Source of the DNA: Acetobacter fallax
Lineage (GTDB): Bacteria > Pseudomonadota > Alphaproteobacteria > Acetobacterales > Acetobacteraceae
Length of the DNA stretch: 48,070 bases
Direction: 5' to 3'
Assembly: GCF_011516735.1 (NCBI RefSeq)
Contig: NZ_WOSX01000027.1
Location: 1-48,070, forward strand
Shown here: positions 18,347-26,572 of the stretch, one piece after another
Position numbering within the stretch: position 1 is the first letter of the stretch
Layout of the letters: the number at the start of each line of letters is the position of its first letter
Made by a program: the position numbers and the translations under genes
Notes under the pieces: model-generated
The model's database searches: none
What the model was told of the DNA's origin: nothing
Seen by the model: the letters and a program-made list of their open reading frames with translations, nothing else

Positions 18347-19201
18347 ATGTCCGGAACAGTGAAACTCAGAAGCGGCACGGAAGTCCCGGCGCTCGGAATG
18401 GGCACCTGGAACATGGGTGACAACGCCGCCCGCCGTAGCGAAGAACTCGAAAGCCTGCGCACCGGCATCGATCTCGGCCTGCGCGTGATCGACACCGCCG
18501 AAATGTACGGAAACGGCCGCTCCGAAAATGTCGTCGGAGAGGCGATCGCCGGTATCCGTGACAAGGTTTATCTCGTCACAAAAGTCGTCCCGTCCAACGC
18601 ATCCCGCAAAGGCGTGCTTCAGGCCTGTCGCAATTCGCTCGACCGCCTGAAAACCGATCGCATTGATCTCTATCTGCTCCACTGGCGTGGCTCCGTCCCG
18701 CTCTCCGAAACCATCGAAGCCTTTGAGCAACTGCGTGACGATGGTCTCATCGGAAGCTGGGGCGTCTCAAACTTTGATGTCGATGACATGCGGGAACTCG
18801 ATCACACCCCCGGAGGCGACCAGTGCGAGGTCAACCAGATTCTGTACAGCCTTGATCATCGCGGCGTCGAATTCGATCTGCTTCATGACGACCGGAAACG
18901 CCACGTCGCAACAATGGCCTATTCGCCGATAGGGCAGGGTGGTGTCCTGCTGCGTAACGAAGTCCTCGCTACCATCGCCCACCGGCACAAAACCTCCCTC
19001 GGAGCAGCCACCCCGGCCCAGATCGCCCTCGCCTGGGTTCTGCGTCAGCCTGATCTGATAGCTATTCCGAAAGCCAGTTCAGTGAAGCATCTGCGCGAAA
19101 ACGTTGCTGCCCGGGAAATAAAACTTTCAAATGACGATCTCGCAGCTCTTGATCGTGCCTTTGCTCCGCCAACCCGTCATGTCTCGCTCGAAATGATCTG
19201 A
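18347..19201 (+). CDS. Aldo/keto reductase
   Basis: 284 residues with an NADPH-dependent AKR barrel. The catalytic tetrad is readable: Asp49 and Tyr54 in DTAEMYGNG, Lys79 in LVTKVV and His112 in LLHWRG. The cofactor region near the C-terminus shows AIPKASSVKHLRENVAA. It probably reduces small aldehydes or ketones; the sequence resembles the DkgA/YeaE-like group but the substrate is not determinable. The start at 18347 has AGGAGG seven bases upstream. A strong hairpin (19220-19254) follows the stop. Confidence 0.92.
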   Translation: MSGTVKLRSGTEVPALGMGTWNMGDNAARRSEELESLRTGIDLGLRVIDTAEMYGNGRSENVVGEAIAGIRDKVYLVTKVVPSNASRKGVLQACRNSLDRLKTDRIDLYLLHWRGSVPLSETIEAFEQLRDDGLIGSWGVSNFDVDDMRELDHTPGGDQCEVNQILYSLDHRGVEFDLLHDDRKRHVATMAYSPIGQGGVLLRNEVLATIAHRHKTSLGAATPAQIALAWVLRQPDLIAIPKASSVKHLRENVAAREIKLSNDDLAALDRAFAPPTRHVSLEMI

Positions 19202-19219
19202 CCACTCTCGTCTGCCCGT

Positions 19220-19254
19220 CCATCCTGACCGGTTTCATAGCCCGGTCAGGATGG
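19220..19254. terminator. Strong hairpin after the aldo/keto reductase gene
   Basis: A perfect 13-bp stem (CCATCCTGACCGG at 19220-19232 with its complement at 19242-19254) and a 9-base loop. No T-run follows, so termination is inferred from its strength and position 19 bases after the stop codon. Confidence 0.55.
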
Positions 19255-19291
19255 ATGCCGGAGCAGCCCACAGGATGACAGGAATACAATC

Positions 19292-20110
19292 ATGTCCCGT
19301 AAGTGGCTGTTTCAAAAGCCCCTCCGCCGACGCTCCGACGCGCGTTTTCCGTGCTCCGATGCTCACGGTCCGCACAGCCGCTCCGCTTCCGTGCTCAAAA
19401 ATACACGCCGGTCACGCCCCTCAGGGGCGCTCCCGCTCAGCAGGAAGGCTTTTGAAACGGCCTCTAAAATGATCGTCACTCTGTGCCTGCTCAGTGTTTC
19501 CTGTGCATCCCACGCCCCGGAAAACGCCGGACAGACACCGGGACTGGCCGATGCCGCATGGGCTCGCAAACCGGGCTATACAACTGTGCTTCTGCACGGC
19601 ATGGAACGAACCGATCGTTTCCCCGAAGGAAAAAACTGTAACGTCGCCGACCACGCTCTGATGTTTCCGGATACAGAGTATTTCCGTAACTGGTACAGAA
19701 CCCACATGTCAGGCCACCGCATCGTGGCCGAAATGTCCAAAGACGCAAAAACTTACCTGCGTCTGGCCACACGGGAAGAGGGCTGCCTCTACCGATTCAC
19801 AAACCTTCCCGCCGGGAACTGGGGTATTCTCATCAATCTTTCCTGGTATGAGTCCGGGATGATGACCTCCGGCCGCGCCCTTGTGCAGTCAGACGAAGTT
19901 CCGACCGGCACAGGTCTGACCTACGGTGAAATGCGCATCGGCCCCGACCAGATCCTCATCCGCCGCAATTTCGTTCTGGACGAAAAGCAGGTTCCGACAA
20001 ACCACCATCCATTCCGTCCCACCATTCCGCAGGGCCTCCTGGAACCGTGGACAGACCCGAAACACGAAGACCCGAAGCCGCCCGTGCAGCACCCTTACGG
20101 CGTATTCTGA
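19292..20110 (+). CDS. Lipoprotein of unknown function with an in-frame MITE insertion in its signal-peptide region
   Basis: As it stands the frame encodes 272 residues. Codons 4-59 are occupied by a 162-bp element with inverted termini (separate entry) plus a 3-base TAA duplication, together 165 bases or 55 codons. Removing them restores a normal lipoprotein start, MSRK-MIVTLCLLSVSC-AS, with lipobox SVSC. The mature part is a beta-rich domain (GYTTVLLHGMERTD, CLYRFTNLPAGNWGILINLS, PDQILIRRNFVLDEKQVP) with no family I recognise and a Pro-rich tail. Start ATG 19292 has AGGA eight bases upstream. The ATG at 19469 inside the frame could serve as a substitute start, giving a short but complete lipoprotein signal, though no good ribosome binding site precedes it. 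Confidence 0.75.
   Translation: MSRKWLFQKPLRRRSDARFPCSDAHGPHSRSASVLKNTRRSRPSGALPLSRKAFETASKMIVTLCLLSVSCASHAPENAGQTPGLADAAWARKPGYTTVLLHGMERTDRFPEGKNCNVADHALMFPDTEYFRNWYRTHMSGHRIVAEMSKDAKTYLRLATREEGCLYRFTNLPAGNWGILINLSWYESGMMTSGRALVQSDEVPTGTGLTYGEMRIGPDQILIRRNFVLDEKQVPTNHHPFRPTIPQGLLEPWTDPKHEDPKPPVQHPYGVF
19303..19464. mobile_element. MITE-like element, 162 bp, with 18-bp TIRs and TAA target duplication
   Basis: The left end GTGGCTGTTTCAAAAGCC (19303-19320) and right end, reverse complement GAGGCCGTTTCAAAAGCC (19447-19464), match at 16 of 18 positions. TAA flanks it on both sides (19300-19302 and 19465-19467). A 3-bp TNA duplication is known for the IS1031 group of IS5-family elements, so it may be mobilised by such a transposase; none is present in the window. 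The element has no stop codon in the frame of the host gene. Confidence 0.8.
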
Positions 20111-20203
20111 AGCGCCGGCGTGGCAGGCCTCCCATCAGAAGCTTTCGGCCTGGTCAGCGTCGATACGCCGCCTGGCTGAAAACCCGCCCTGCGAAATGCA
20201 TCC

Positions 20204-20710
20204 TCACAACACCAGCCGCATCGCGCACCGCCTCTCTCCCGGCAGCCCCAGCGCAACTTCATGGGCCAGACAGTCCCGCAGCCGCTCCGGCATGCCCGCC
20301 GCCGTCAGACGGACGAATCCCAGCTTCCGATAAAACCGTTCATTGAAACGAAGATCGAGAAACGTCGTCAGCGTCACCGACACCTTGCCCCGTTCCCGTG
20401 CCGCCGCGATCACCGCTTCCACCAGCCGCGTCCCGGCCCCGTGTCCCTGTGCCTCATGCGCCACGGACAGTTCCAGCAGATGCAGCCCGTCCTCATGCTC
20501 CGCCGCGACAGCAAATCCGATCGGCTCTCCGTCTCGCAGCGCACTCCAGCTCAGCCCCGTCCGGACAGCCTCCTCATGCTCCGCCTCCGGCATCACCTCA
20601 TGCGAAACTACCCACTCCAGACCGGCAATATCCTGAAACGCCTGCGCCGCAGACCGTTCCAGCACAGGCAGAAACACCACGTCAGCCAGCCGTGCTCGCC
20701 GGATCAGCAC
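20204..20710 (-). CDS. GNAT-family N-acetyltransferase
   Basis: 168 residues, counted from GTG at 20710 (VLIRRARLADV), which has GGGA seven bases upstream; another GTG at 20743 would overlap the MFS gene. The acetyl-CoA-binding motif A is LLELSVAHEAQGHGAGTRLVEAVI, with the Q/RxxGxG/A-type loop AQGHGAGT. Motif B is seen in NERFYRKLGFVRL. It acetylates an unknown amine. It starts four bases after the MFS stop codon on the same strand, so the two form an operon; a transporter with an acetyltransferase is a common pairing in resistance to small toxic compounds, which is inference here. Confidence 0.85.
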   Translation of the reverse strand: MLIRRARLADVVFLPVLERSAAQAFQDIAGLEWVVSHEVMPEAEHEEAVRTGLSWSALRDGEPIGFAVAAEHEDGLHLLELSVAHEAQGHGAGTRLVEAVIAAARERGKVSVTLTTFLDLRFNERFYRKLGFVRLTAAGMPERLRDCLAHEVALGLPGERRCAMRLVL

Positions 20711-20714
20711 CGCA

Positions 20715-22139
20715 TTATCCCGCCCGCCGCACCCGGCCCGCACCCAGCAGTCGTGACGCGCTCAGCATCGCTGCCGTGACCGCAAACAGGATGCCGCCAT
20801 CAACGCAGGTCATCGTGCCGCCCGTCATCGCAATCCTCAGCGTCATCGCCACCGCCATCGCCCCGAGCGTCTGGCCACCCTGACGGGCCATCTGCACCAT
20901 GCCGCTCGCCCCGCCCTCACGACCGGCCGTCGCCGACAGCATCATCGCCCGGTTGTTCGGTACCTGAAACACGCCAAACCCGAAACCCGCCACCGCAATC
21001 CGCCAGGCAATGTCAAATGCTCCAGGTGCCTCAGGAAGAAGCCGGAAAGCCACAAACCCCGTTGCTGTAATCAGCAGACCCGCGGAAGACATCTGGCCAG
21101 CCGGAATCCGATCCGCCAGCCGCTTCGTCACATTCGTGGACAGGATCAGTCCGGCCGCCCAGGATGTCATCAGCAGCCCGGTCGCCGTCGCGCTCCAGCC
21201 GAAATGCTGATTCAACGCGAATGGCAGGGAAACAAGAAAGAAATTGGACGCGATATAACCGAACAGCCCCGTCAGGAACGCCACCCGAAACCCGCTCCCC
21301 CGCAACAGATCGACCGGTAAAATCGGCTGCGACAGGTCCGCCTCATGCCGCACAAGCATCGCCGTCGCGAGCACCCCGGTCGCCAGCAGCGCCACATTGA
21401 TCAGAACGTTGTTGCCGTGCGCGAAACCATCGCCTCCCAGCCCCAGCAGCCCGAGCCCGACCACACAGAGCAACGCCCCGCGCGGGTCAGGCATCTCTGA
21501 ACGGGGCTCCGAACGAGGCAGTGAAGTCTGCGCCAGGAACAGCGTCAGCGCCCCGAACGGAATGTTGATCCAGAACAGCCACGGCCAGGTCGTAAACGCC
21601 AGCACCACACCGGCCACAGACGGCCCGAGCGCCAGCCCCAGCCCGACCATCAGCATGTTCAGCGTGATCCCGCGTCCCAGTTCCTTCTTAGGATAAATGA
21701 AGCGGATCAGCGCCGTGTTCACGCCCAGCATGCACGCCGCCCCAAGCCCCTGCACCGCCCGCGCCAGACTCAGTTCCAGCAATGTCGGCGCCATCGCACA
21801 GCCCACAGACGACACCATGAAAAGAATCACGCCAATAATGCTGAGCCGCGCATATCCGATCCATGCCCCTACGGCCGCCAGCGGTAACAGCGAAATGAGG
21901 CTCGACAGCTGATAGGCATTCACCACCCAGATCGTCTCGGACGCCGTCGCATGCAGATCAGCAGAGATGTCCGGCAGCGCCACATTGGCAATCGCATAAT
22001 CAAGCAACGCCAGCAGAATAGACAGGCACACCGCCGTCATCGCCCGGGTCCGCGCCGCACCATAGAGGCCGTCAGGCACATCGGCCGTTGAAGAGAGCCC
22101 GGAGGCAGAGAAGGGCGGAGCAGGAGGGCGTGTTGTCAT
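20715..22139 (-). CDS. MFS drug-efflux transporter, DHA2 type (about 14 TM)
   Basis: 474 residues. It shows the DHA2 first-helix signature LLALLDYAIANVALPDI, then WVVNAYQLSSLISLLPLAAVGAWIGYARL and the motif C-like region VGLGLALGPSVAGVV, with the hydrophobic spacing of a 14-helix exporter. It is likely to export drugs or other small organic compounds with proton antiport. The ATG at 22139 has a weak ribosome binding site. It shares a 301-base divergent upstream region with the gluconate permease gene and is followed by the acetyltransferase gene. Confidence 0.88.
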   Translation of the reverse strand: MTTRPPAPPFSASGLSSTADVPDGLYGAARTRAMTAVCLSILLALLDYAIANVALPDISADLHATASETIWVVNAYQLSSLISLLPLAAVGAWIGYARLSIIGVILFMVSSVGCAMAPTLLELSLARAVQGLGAACMLGVNTALIRFIYPKKELGRGITLNMLMVGLGLALGPSVAGVVLAFTTWPWLFWINIPFGALTLFLAQTSLPRSEPRSEMPDPRGALLCVVGLGLLGLGGDGFAHGNNVLINVALLATGVLATAMLVRHEADLSQPILPVDLLRGSGFRVAFLTGLFGYIASNFFLVSLPFALNQHFGWSATATGLLMTSWAAGLILSTNVTKRLADRIPAGQMSSAGLLITATGFVAFRLLPEAPGAFDIAWRIAVAGFGFGVFQVPNNRAMMLSATAGREGGASGMVQMARQGGQTLGAMAVAMTLRIAMTGGTMTCVDGGILFAVTAAMLSASRLLGAGRVRRAG

Positions 22140-22440
22140 AGCCGGCGGAGCATAGTGCGCCCGTCCGGTTTTGCAGAGTCATCGCGAAGGAATTCAGGTG
22201 CGTCACAGCACTGACCATGGCCAGATCCGGCGCGCGACGACACCTGATCCTTCAGCACAGGCCGCACCGTGCCGGACGGTCGAAGGCTCCGGCATCTTTC
22301 AGCCCGGAACAGACAGGATTCGGACAGAGCCACACATGCCGGAGATGAACCGCTCACGCAACGATGAGAGCGCCGGGGGTGTGACGACGTCCCCACATCA
22401 TGTCATGACTTAAAAAAACAAGACGGATGATAAAAACCGC
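22140..22440. other. Divergent upstream region, MFS / GntP
   Basis: 301 bases between two divergent starts. An A-run at about 22411-22417 precedes the permease gene. I see no clear promoter, operator palindrome or repeat. Confidence 0.4.
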
Positions 22441-23784
22441 ATGACCCCTGTTCTCGCCGCCTGCCTCGCGGCCGGCGCCATAGGCGCCGTCGTGGTGCTG
22501 ATCTCCCGCCTCCGGTTCAGTCCCTTCATCGCGCTGTTTCTGGTGTCGATCTGTCTCGGCCTCATCGCCGGTATGCCACCCGAAAAAACTGTTTCCGCTT
22601 TCGAGGCCGGGGTCGGTCACGTCCTCGGCCACGTCGCGCCCGTCATCGCGCTCGGCACCATGCTCGGCAAAATGCTCGCCGAATCCGGCGGCGCGGATGT
22701 CATCGCGCTGACAATCGGACGTCTCGCCGGCCGGGGCCGCGCCGACTGGGGCATGATGGCCGTCGGTCTGCTGATCGGCCTGCCCGTGTTCTTCGAGGTC
22801 GGATTTGTCCTTCTCATCCCGCTGGCCGTCGTCATGGCCCGGCAGGCCAATGTGAAACTGATCTCCATCGCCCTGCCAATGGCGACCGCCCTGTCCGTCA
22901 CCCACGCCATGATCCCGCCGCACCCCGCAACCCTGCTGGCGGTGACCGCCTATCACGCCGATACCGGCCTCACGATTCTCTGGGGCATCCTCATCGGAAC
23001 TCCCGTCGCCGCCCTCGCCGGGCCGGTCTATGCGCGCTGGATCAGCCCGCGCATCCATATCGAAAACCCGAATGGCATCGCCGCCCAGTTCGAACACAAA
23101 AGCAAAGTGCTAAACCCGCCCGGCTTCGTCATCACCGCCACAACGGTGTTCTCGCCCGTCCTCATGATGCTCATCGGCTCCGCCTCCGATTTCATCACCA
23201 CAAAAGGATCGCTGCTCAACACCACGCTCCATTTCATCGGCAATACCGACATCGCCCTGCTGATCGCCACACTTCTGTCATTCCAGGTCTTCGGTACCGC
23301 ACGTGGCTTCTCCCGCGCCACCATTCTCGACTTCGCGAATGAATGCGTCGCGCCCACAGCCATCGTTCTCCTCGTCGTCGGCGCCGGAGGCGGCTTCGGT
23401 CACGTCCTCATCGAAAGCGGCCTCTCCGGCGCCATTACCTCGCTGGCCCTCGGCGCTCACGTCCCGCTCATGATCCTCGCCTGGCTGCTCGCCGCCATCG
23501 TCCGCATCGCAACAGGGTCCGCCACCGTCGCCATGACCACCGCTTCCGGCATCATCGGCCCGATGGTGGCCAGTGCCCCGGCCGTCTCCCCGGAACTCCT
23601 CGTCATCGCAACCGGCGCCGGCTCCATCGCTTTCGGTCCCCTGAACGACGCCGGCTTCTGGCAGATCAAGGAATATCTCGGCATGAGCGTATCGCAGACC
23701 GTGAAAACATGGTCCGTGATCGAAACGCTGATTTCACTGCTCGGACTGGGTTTCGCCCTGCTCCTGTCCATGGTCGTTTCCTGA
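22441..23784 (+). CDS. gntP: Gluconate permease, GntP family
   Basis: 447 residues with about 12-14 membrane helices, the normal GntP length. Typical features are the N-terminal FSPFIALFLVSICLGLIAGM, GHVAPVIALGTMLGKMLAESGGAD, GLPVFFEVGFVLLIPL, HAMIPPHPATLLAV and the C-terminal NDAGFWQIKEYLGMS. It imports gluconate or related sugar acids by proton symport; in acetic acid bacteria gluconate arises from periplasmic glucose oxidation, which fits the host. No gluconate kinase or GntR regulator is adjacent. The assignment within GntP (gluconate, idonate, fructuronate, glycerate) is not resolved. Confidence 0.9.
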   Translation: MTPVLAACLAAGAIGAVVVLISRLRFSPFIALFLVSICLGLIAGMPPEKTVSAFEAGVGHVLGHVAPVIALGTMLGKMLAESGGADVIALTIGRLAGRGRADWGMMAVGLLIGLPVFFEVGFVLLIPLAVVMARQANVKLISIALPMATALSVTHAMIPPHPATLLAVTAYHADTGLTILWGILIGTPVAALAGPVYARWISPRIHIENPNGIAAQFEHKSKVLNPPGFVITATTVFSPVLMMLIGSASDFITTKGSLLNTTLHFIGNTDIALLIATLLSFQVFGTARGFSRATILDFANECVAPTAIVLLVVGAGGGFGHVLIESGLSGAITSLALGAHVPLMILAWLLAAIVRIATGSATVAMTTASGIIGPMVASAPAVSPELLVIATGAGSIAFGPLNDAGFWQIKEYLGMSVSQTVKTWSVIETLISLLGLGFALLLSMVVS

Positions 23785-23872
23785 ACCGCGAATTGCGACA
23801 CAAAAGAACACACCGGACACGGGAGCAGGAACTGCGCCATATCCTGACAGCGTTGAAGCAACTGCCCGAAAC

Positions 23873-23891
23873 ATCCTGATCAGATCAGGAT
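23873..23891. repeat. 19-bp perfect palindrome between convergent genes
   Basis: ATCCTGATC, A, GATCAGGAT lies between the convergent gntP and membrane glycosyltransferase genes. It may help termination in both directions; no T-run follows. Confidence 0.45.
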
Positions 23892-23914
23892 ATGCCATCC
23901 GCACACACCGGGGT

Positions 23915-25450
23915 TCACCTGACCGGAAGATAAAGCCGCAGCTTCCCGTCCGGTGAAACCGGTCCCGGCCTGTCCCGGTCATAAACCGGCGCCAGTAATG
24001 CCTTCTGCCGCAGCAATTCGTTGTTCCGATGCCGGAAATGCGAACCATCAGAAGCGACCGGAATGACAAACCCCGCAAGATCCGGGCGGCCAAGCAACGC
24101 CACGAACGGGTCCCGGCTGCCGCCATTCGCGACATATTCACTATAGTTGAACACGTCGATCAGATTGTCCTTTCCGGCCCAGTAACAGATCGCCGCCATG
24201 CTGCACCCGACCTGCCCCGGCTGGCGCCGCACCTCATCGACGAAAACATCCCAGGCCCGGGCATCCCGCTTCAGATGCACCACCTGCGACACGGCGCGCG
24301 GCAACAGCACCCACGCCCCGATCAGAAACGGAACCAGTGCAATCCCAAGCAGCCCGGCCGGCCCGACACGCGAAGCAAAACGCGCAGGGCCGGTCACAGA
24401 CAGGCCATGCTCACGTTGTCCCGCCGCTGAAATCGCAACACCGGTCAAAATCGACAGCACGATCAGCGGCTCAAACCAGGCGTTCAGCGCCACACCTTCG
24501 CCCGTCCGCTGAATCAGGGTCCAGAGAATGGAACAGGCCGCCGCCCGGGCCAGCAATCCTCCGTGCGGCACCGAAGGTCTGCGCCCGATCAGCGTCAGCG
24601 ACACCAGACCCAGAGACAGAATCTCCGAAGTCCGTCTGGCGCCGCTCAACATTAGCGCGGGATTGATTACCCGGGAATGGTGCAGCACATCCGTCAGAAA
24701 AACCGGCCCGAAAATGACCACGCAAAGCCCGACAGCAAACGCGGCAAAAGCAGCCCCGCTGATCAGCCAGACCCCGAACGGCCGCCAGTCCCGCCGCCTC
24801 ACGGCCATGACGGCGAGCTGAAATGTCACCGCCGCCGGCCATGACAGAACATTGTGCTTCACCATGCCAGCGGTGACCATCAGAGCCGCCGTGGCGATCA
24901 GGCGCGGCGCCCGAAGGTCAGGTCTGCCGTCCGCACCAGCCGGAGCCGAGACAAAAATCAGAACAGCCGACAGCATGATTGCAATGCCAAACCACTGCGG
25001 ATCATCCATGGCCACGTAATCATGACTGAAAGCCGCGACATAGAGCAGCGGCAGCAGGACCGCCGCCGCAACGCCCCATCCGCCTGGCCCGCAGCGTCGC
25101 GAAACAGCCCCCGCAAGCCCGGCGGATGTCAGAAGCGAGACCAGCGCAATGATCCGGCCGGCAATGATCATATCACCAGTCAGCCAGCCCAGAACCCCCG
25201 TCACAAAAAAGGAGAGCGGCGGATAGTTGTTGGCGATCAGGCCGCCCGGCGCGGGATAAAGCGGGCCGCCGGAAAGTCCCAGCGCCCGTAAGGCCGCGTA
25301 GGCATTCCAGCCCTCATTATAGTCAAACGGAATCCGCGCCGACAGGCCCAGAACCGGTGCGGCAATAAGAGCCAGAACAGAGAGAGCGATGAAAACAATC
25401 GCCATCCTGAACGCCGTCCCAAATCCGGACGACTCTGTGCGCACAGGCAT
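23915..25450 (-). CDS. Integral membrane glycosyltransferase-like protein (GT-C fold)
   Basis: 511 residues with about 11-12 hydrophobic segments and a soluble C-terminal part of about 110 residues. The first periplasmic loop carries FDYNEGWNAYAALRAL, where GT-C enzymes have acidic catalytic residues, and a following NNYPPLSFFVTGVL, a pattern of dolichol- or polyprenyl-phosphate-sugar transferases (ArnT/PMT-like). The C-terminal part includes CYWAGKDNLIDVFNYSEYV. It probably transfers a sugar from a lipid carrier to an envelope acceptor; neither is identifiable. Ribosome binding site GGGAT lies unusually close to the ATG. Confidence 0.75.
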   Translation of the reverse strand: MPVRTESSGFGTAFRMAIVFIALSVLALIAAPVLGLSARIPFDYNEGWNAYAALRALGLSGGPLYPAPGGLIANNYPPLSFFVTGVLGWLTGDMIIAGRIIALVSLLTSAGLAGAVSRRCGPGGWGVAAAVLLPLLYVAAFSHDYVAMDDPQWFGIAIMLSAVLIFVSAPAGADGRPDLRAPRLIATAALMVTAGMVKHNVLSWPAAVTFQLAVMAVRRRDWRPFGVWLISGAAFAAFAVGLCVVIFGPVFLTDVLHHSRVINPALMLSGARRTSEILSLGLVSLTLIGRRPSVPHGGLLARAAACSILWTLIQRTGEGVALNAWFEPLIVLSILTGVAISAAGQREHGLSVTGPARFASRVGPAGLLGIALVPFLIGAWVLLPRAVSQVVHLKRDARAWDVFVDEVRRQPGQVGCSMAAICYWAGKDNLIDVFNYSEYVANGGSRDPFVALLGRPDLAGFVIPVASDGSHFRHRNNELLRQKALLAPVYDRDRPGPVSPDGKLRLYLPVR

Positions 25451-25554
25451 TTATCCCGTCATTCCCCGGTTCAGATTCCGAATGCCCTTATGAGCGACTG
25501 AGGCTGGACCGACAACAACAGGACAGCGGGAGGCAGGCCCGCATCCCGAAGTAA

Positions 25555-25669
25555 AAGACTGTTTCAGACATTCCCTGCCACCGGCCTGGCGCGCCTTTGC
25601 CTCGCAGCGTATGACCGCGCCCCTCGGGAAAGCCGTTTCACTCAGCAGAGAAACATCTGAAACAGCCTC
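25555..25669. repeat. Possible degenerate MITE (115 bp)
   Basis: The left end AAGACTGTTTCAGACATTCC (25555-25574) and the reverse complement of the right end GAGGCTGTTTCAGATGTTTC (25650-25669) match at 15 of 20 positions. The outer part resembles the GAGGCCGTTTCA end of the element at 19303. The interior differs and no target duplication is visible, so it is either an old copy of a related element or chance. Confidence 0.4.
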
Positions 25670-25886
25670 ACACGGTATCGCAGTGACAGCCAGCCTCTCC
25701 CGACCGTCTGCGGCCTCGCCCCGTGAGAGGATTGATCCGCACCGCCCTCTTCGTCCCGCTCACATCCGGCACGACATGACAGTCCATCCCTTCCGACCGC
25801 CGCGCCGCCGCAAAGACTTCGGCATGAGACAACTGGGCCGCCTGATAAAGAACACGCGCCCCAGGCATAACCTTGTGCTGTTTCAT
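25668..25886 (-). CDS. Possible small protein, doubtful
   Basis: 72 codons beginning MKQHKVMPGARVLYQAAQ, with balanced composition and high G/C at third positions over the first 55 codons (EVFAAARRSEG, CHVVPDVSGTKRAVRI). The Arg-rich end runs into the right end of the MITE-like unit, so the original C-terminus may have been replaced. AAGG abuts the ATG, too close for a good ribosome binding site. No family is recognised. Confidence 0.25.
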   Translation of the reverse strand: MKQHKVMPGARVLYQAAQLSHAEVFAAARRSEGMDCHVVPDVSGTKRAVRINPLTGRGRRRSGEAGCHCDTV

Positions 25887-25980
25887 CCTTCGATCATGAC
25901 ACGGAAAAGGAGCGAACGAAAAAAATCACACCCCGACCTGTGCTCTCGCTTTTCGCGCCGGAGCCTCTTACACTCATGCA

Positions 25981-26187
25981 ATGAGCGAAGAAGACTGGAC
26001 GACTCAAAGCGCTGATGACGCCGAAGCCGACGCTGCGGCAGACCGCATCGAGCAGGCCGCCGGCATTCCCGAGCCACGTCAGACGGCCGGCAGTTTCACC
26101 ACCTCTATCGTGATTCCCGTCATCATCGGCGGTATCGTCCTGCTGGGTGCCTTCTGGTGGGCCGCAGGGCAACTCGGCCTGTTCTGA
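25981..26187 (+). CDS. Small single-pass membrane protein
   Basis: 68 residues. An acidic Asp/Glu/Ala-rich N-terminal half (EEDWTTQSADDAEADAAADR) is followed by one strong hydrophobic helix (SIVIPVIIGGIVLLGAFWWA) and a short tail. The function is unknown. The frame is biased to G/C third positions in the manner of real genes here, but the ribosome binding site is poor (GGAG about 17 bases away). Confidence 0.55.
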   Translation: MSEEDWTTQSADDAEADAAADRIEQAAGIPEPRQTAGSFTTSIVIPVIIGGIVLLGAFWWAAGQLGLF

Positions 26188-26264
26188 GAAGTCCTCAGTT
26201 TCCTGATAAAATCAGATAATTCCTGATTGCGTCACACGCTGCCCGTCACAGTGAAAGACCGGCG

Positions 26265-26558
26265 TCAGGCCACCGGCTCCAGAAACACCACCGTCGAGCC
26301 GCCTCCTTCAACCAGCGTCTCAATCGCCGCGTTGAACGCCTTGCCATGCGCCATTCCGATGTGAGCCTCAAATGCCGCCTGATCCCGATACGTTTCCTCT
26401 ACATGGAAAAACGCCGGATCGTCAGCCAGCCGATACACCACAAACCGTATATTGCCCGGTTCAGCCCGAACGTTTCCGGCCAGAGTCCGTAACAATGACG
26501 CCACGGTCTCCTCCTGTCCCGGCAGCGCCCGCATCGTGGCGTAAAGTGCCTTTTCCAT
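26265..26558 (-). CDS. Antibiotic biosynthesis monooxygenase (ABM) domain protein
   Basis: 97 residues, one ABM/YgiN-type ferredoxin-like domain: ALYATMRALPGQEETVASLL, GNIRFVVYRLADDPAFFHVEETYRDQAAFEAH, then KAFNAAIETLVEGG. Such small dimeric proteins include quinol monooxygenases and haem-degrading or aldehyde-detoxifying enzymes; the actual reaction is unknown. The ATG has GAGGA seven bases upstream. It begins 14 bases after the dehydratase gene stop, on the same strand, so it is probably the last gene of that operon. Confidence 0.82.
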   Translation of the reverse strand: MEKALYATMRALPGQEETVASLLRTLAGNVRAEPGNIRFVVYRLADDPAFFHVEETYRDQAAFEAHIGMAHGKAFNAAIETLVEGGGSTVVFLEPVA

Positions 26559-26572
26559 GTCTGATCCTCTTC

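Larger units (their letters stand above)
25451..25980. other. 530-base region with a second MITE-like inverted repeat and a doubtful small frame
   Basis: Contains the imperfect inverted repeat unit at 25555-25669 and a possible minus-strand small gene (25668-25886) that ends within it. Nothing else is recognised. Confidence 0.45.

Noticed and set aside
22354..23097. 247-codon minus-strand frame rich in Gly, Asp and His
   Set aside because: Mirror frame of the gntP gene; composition is low complexity and no family is recognisable.
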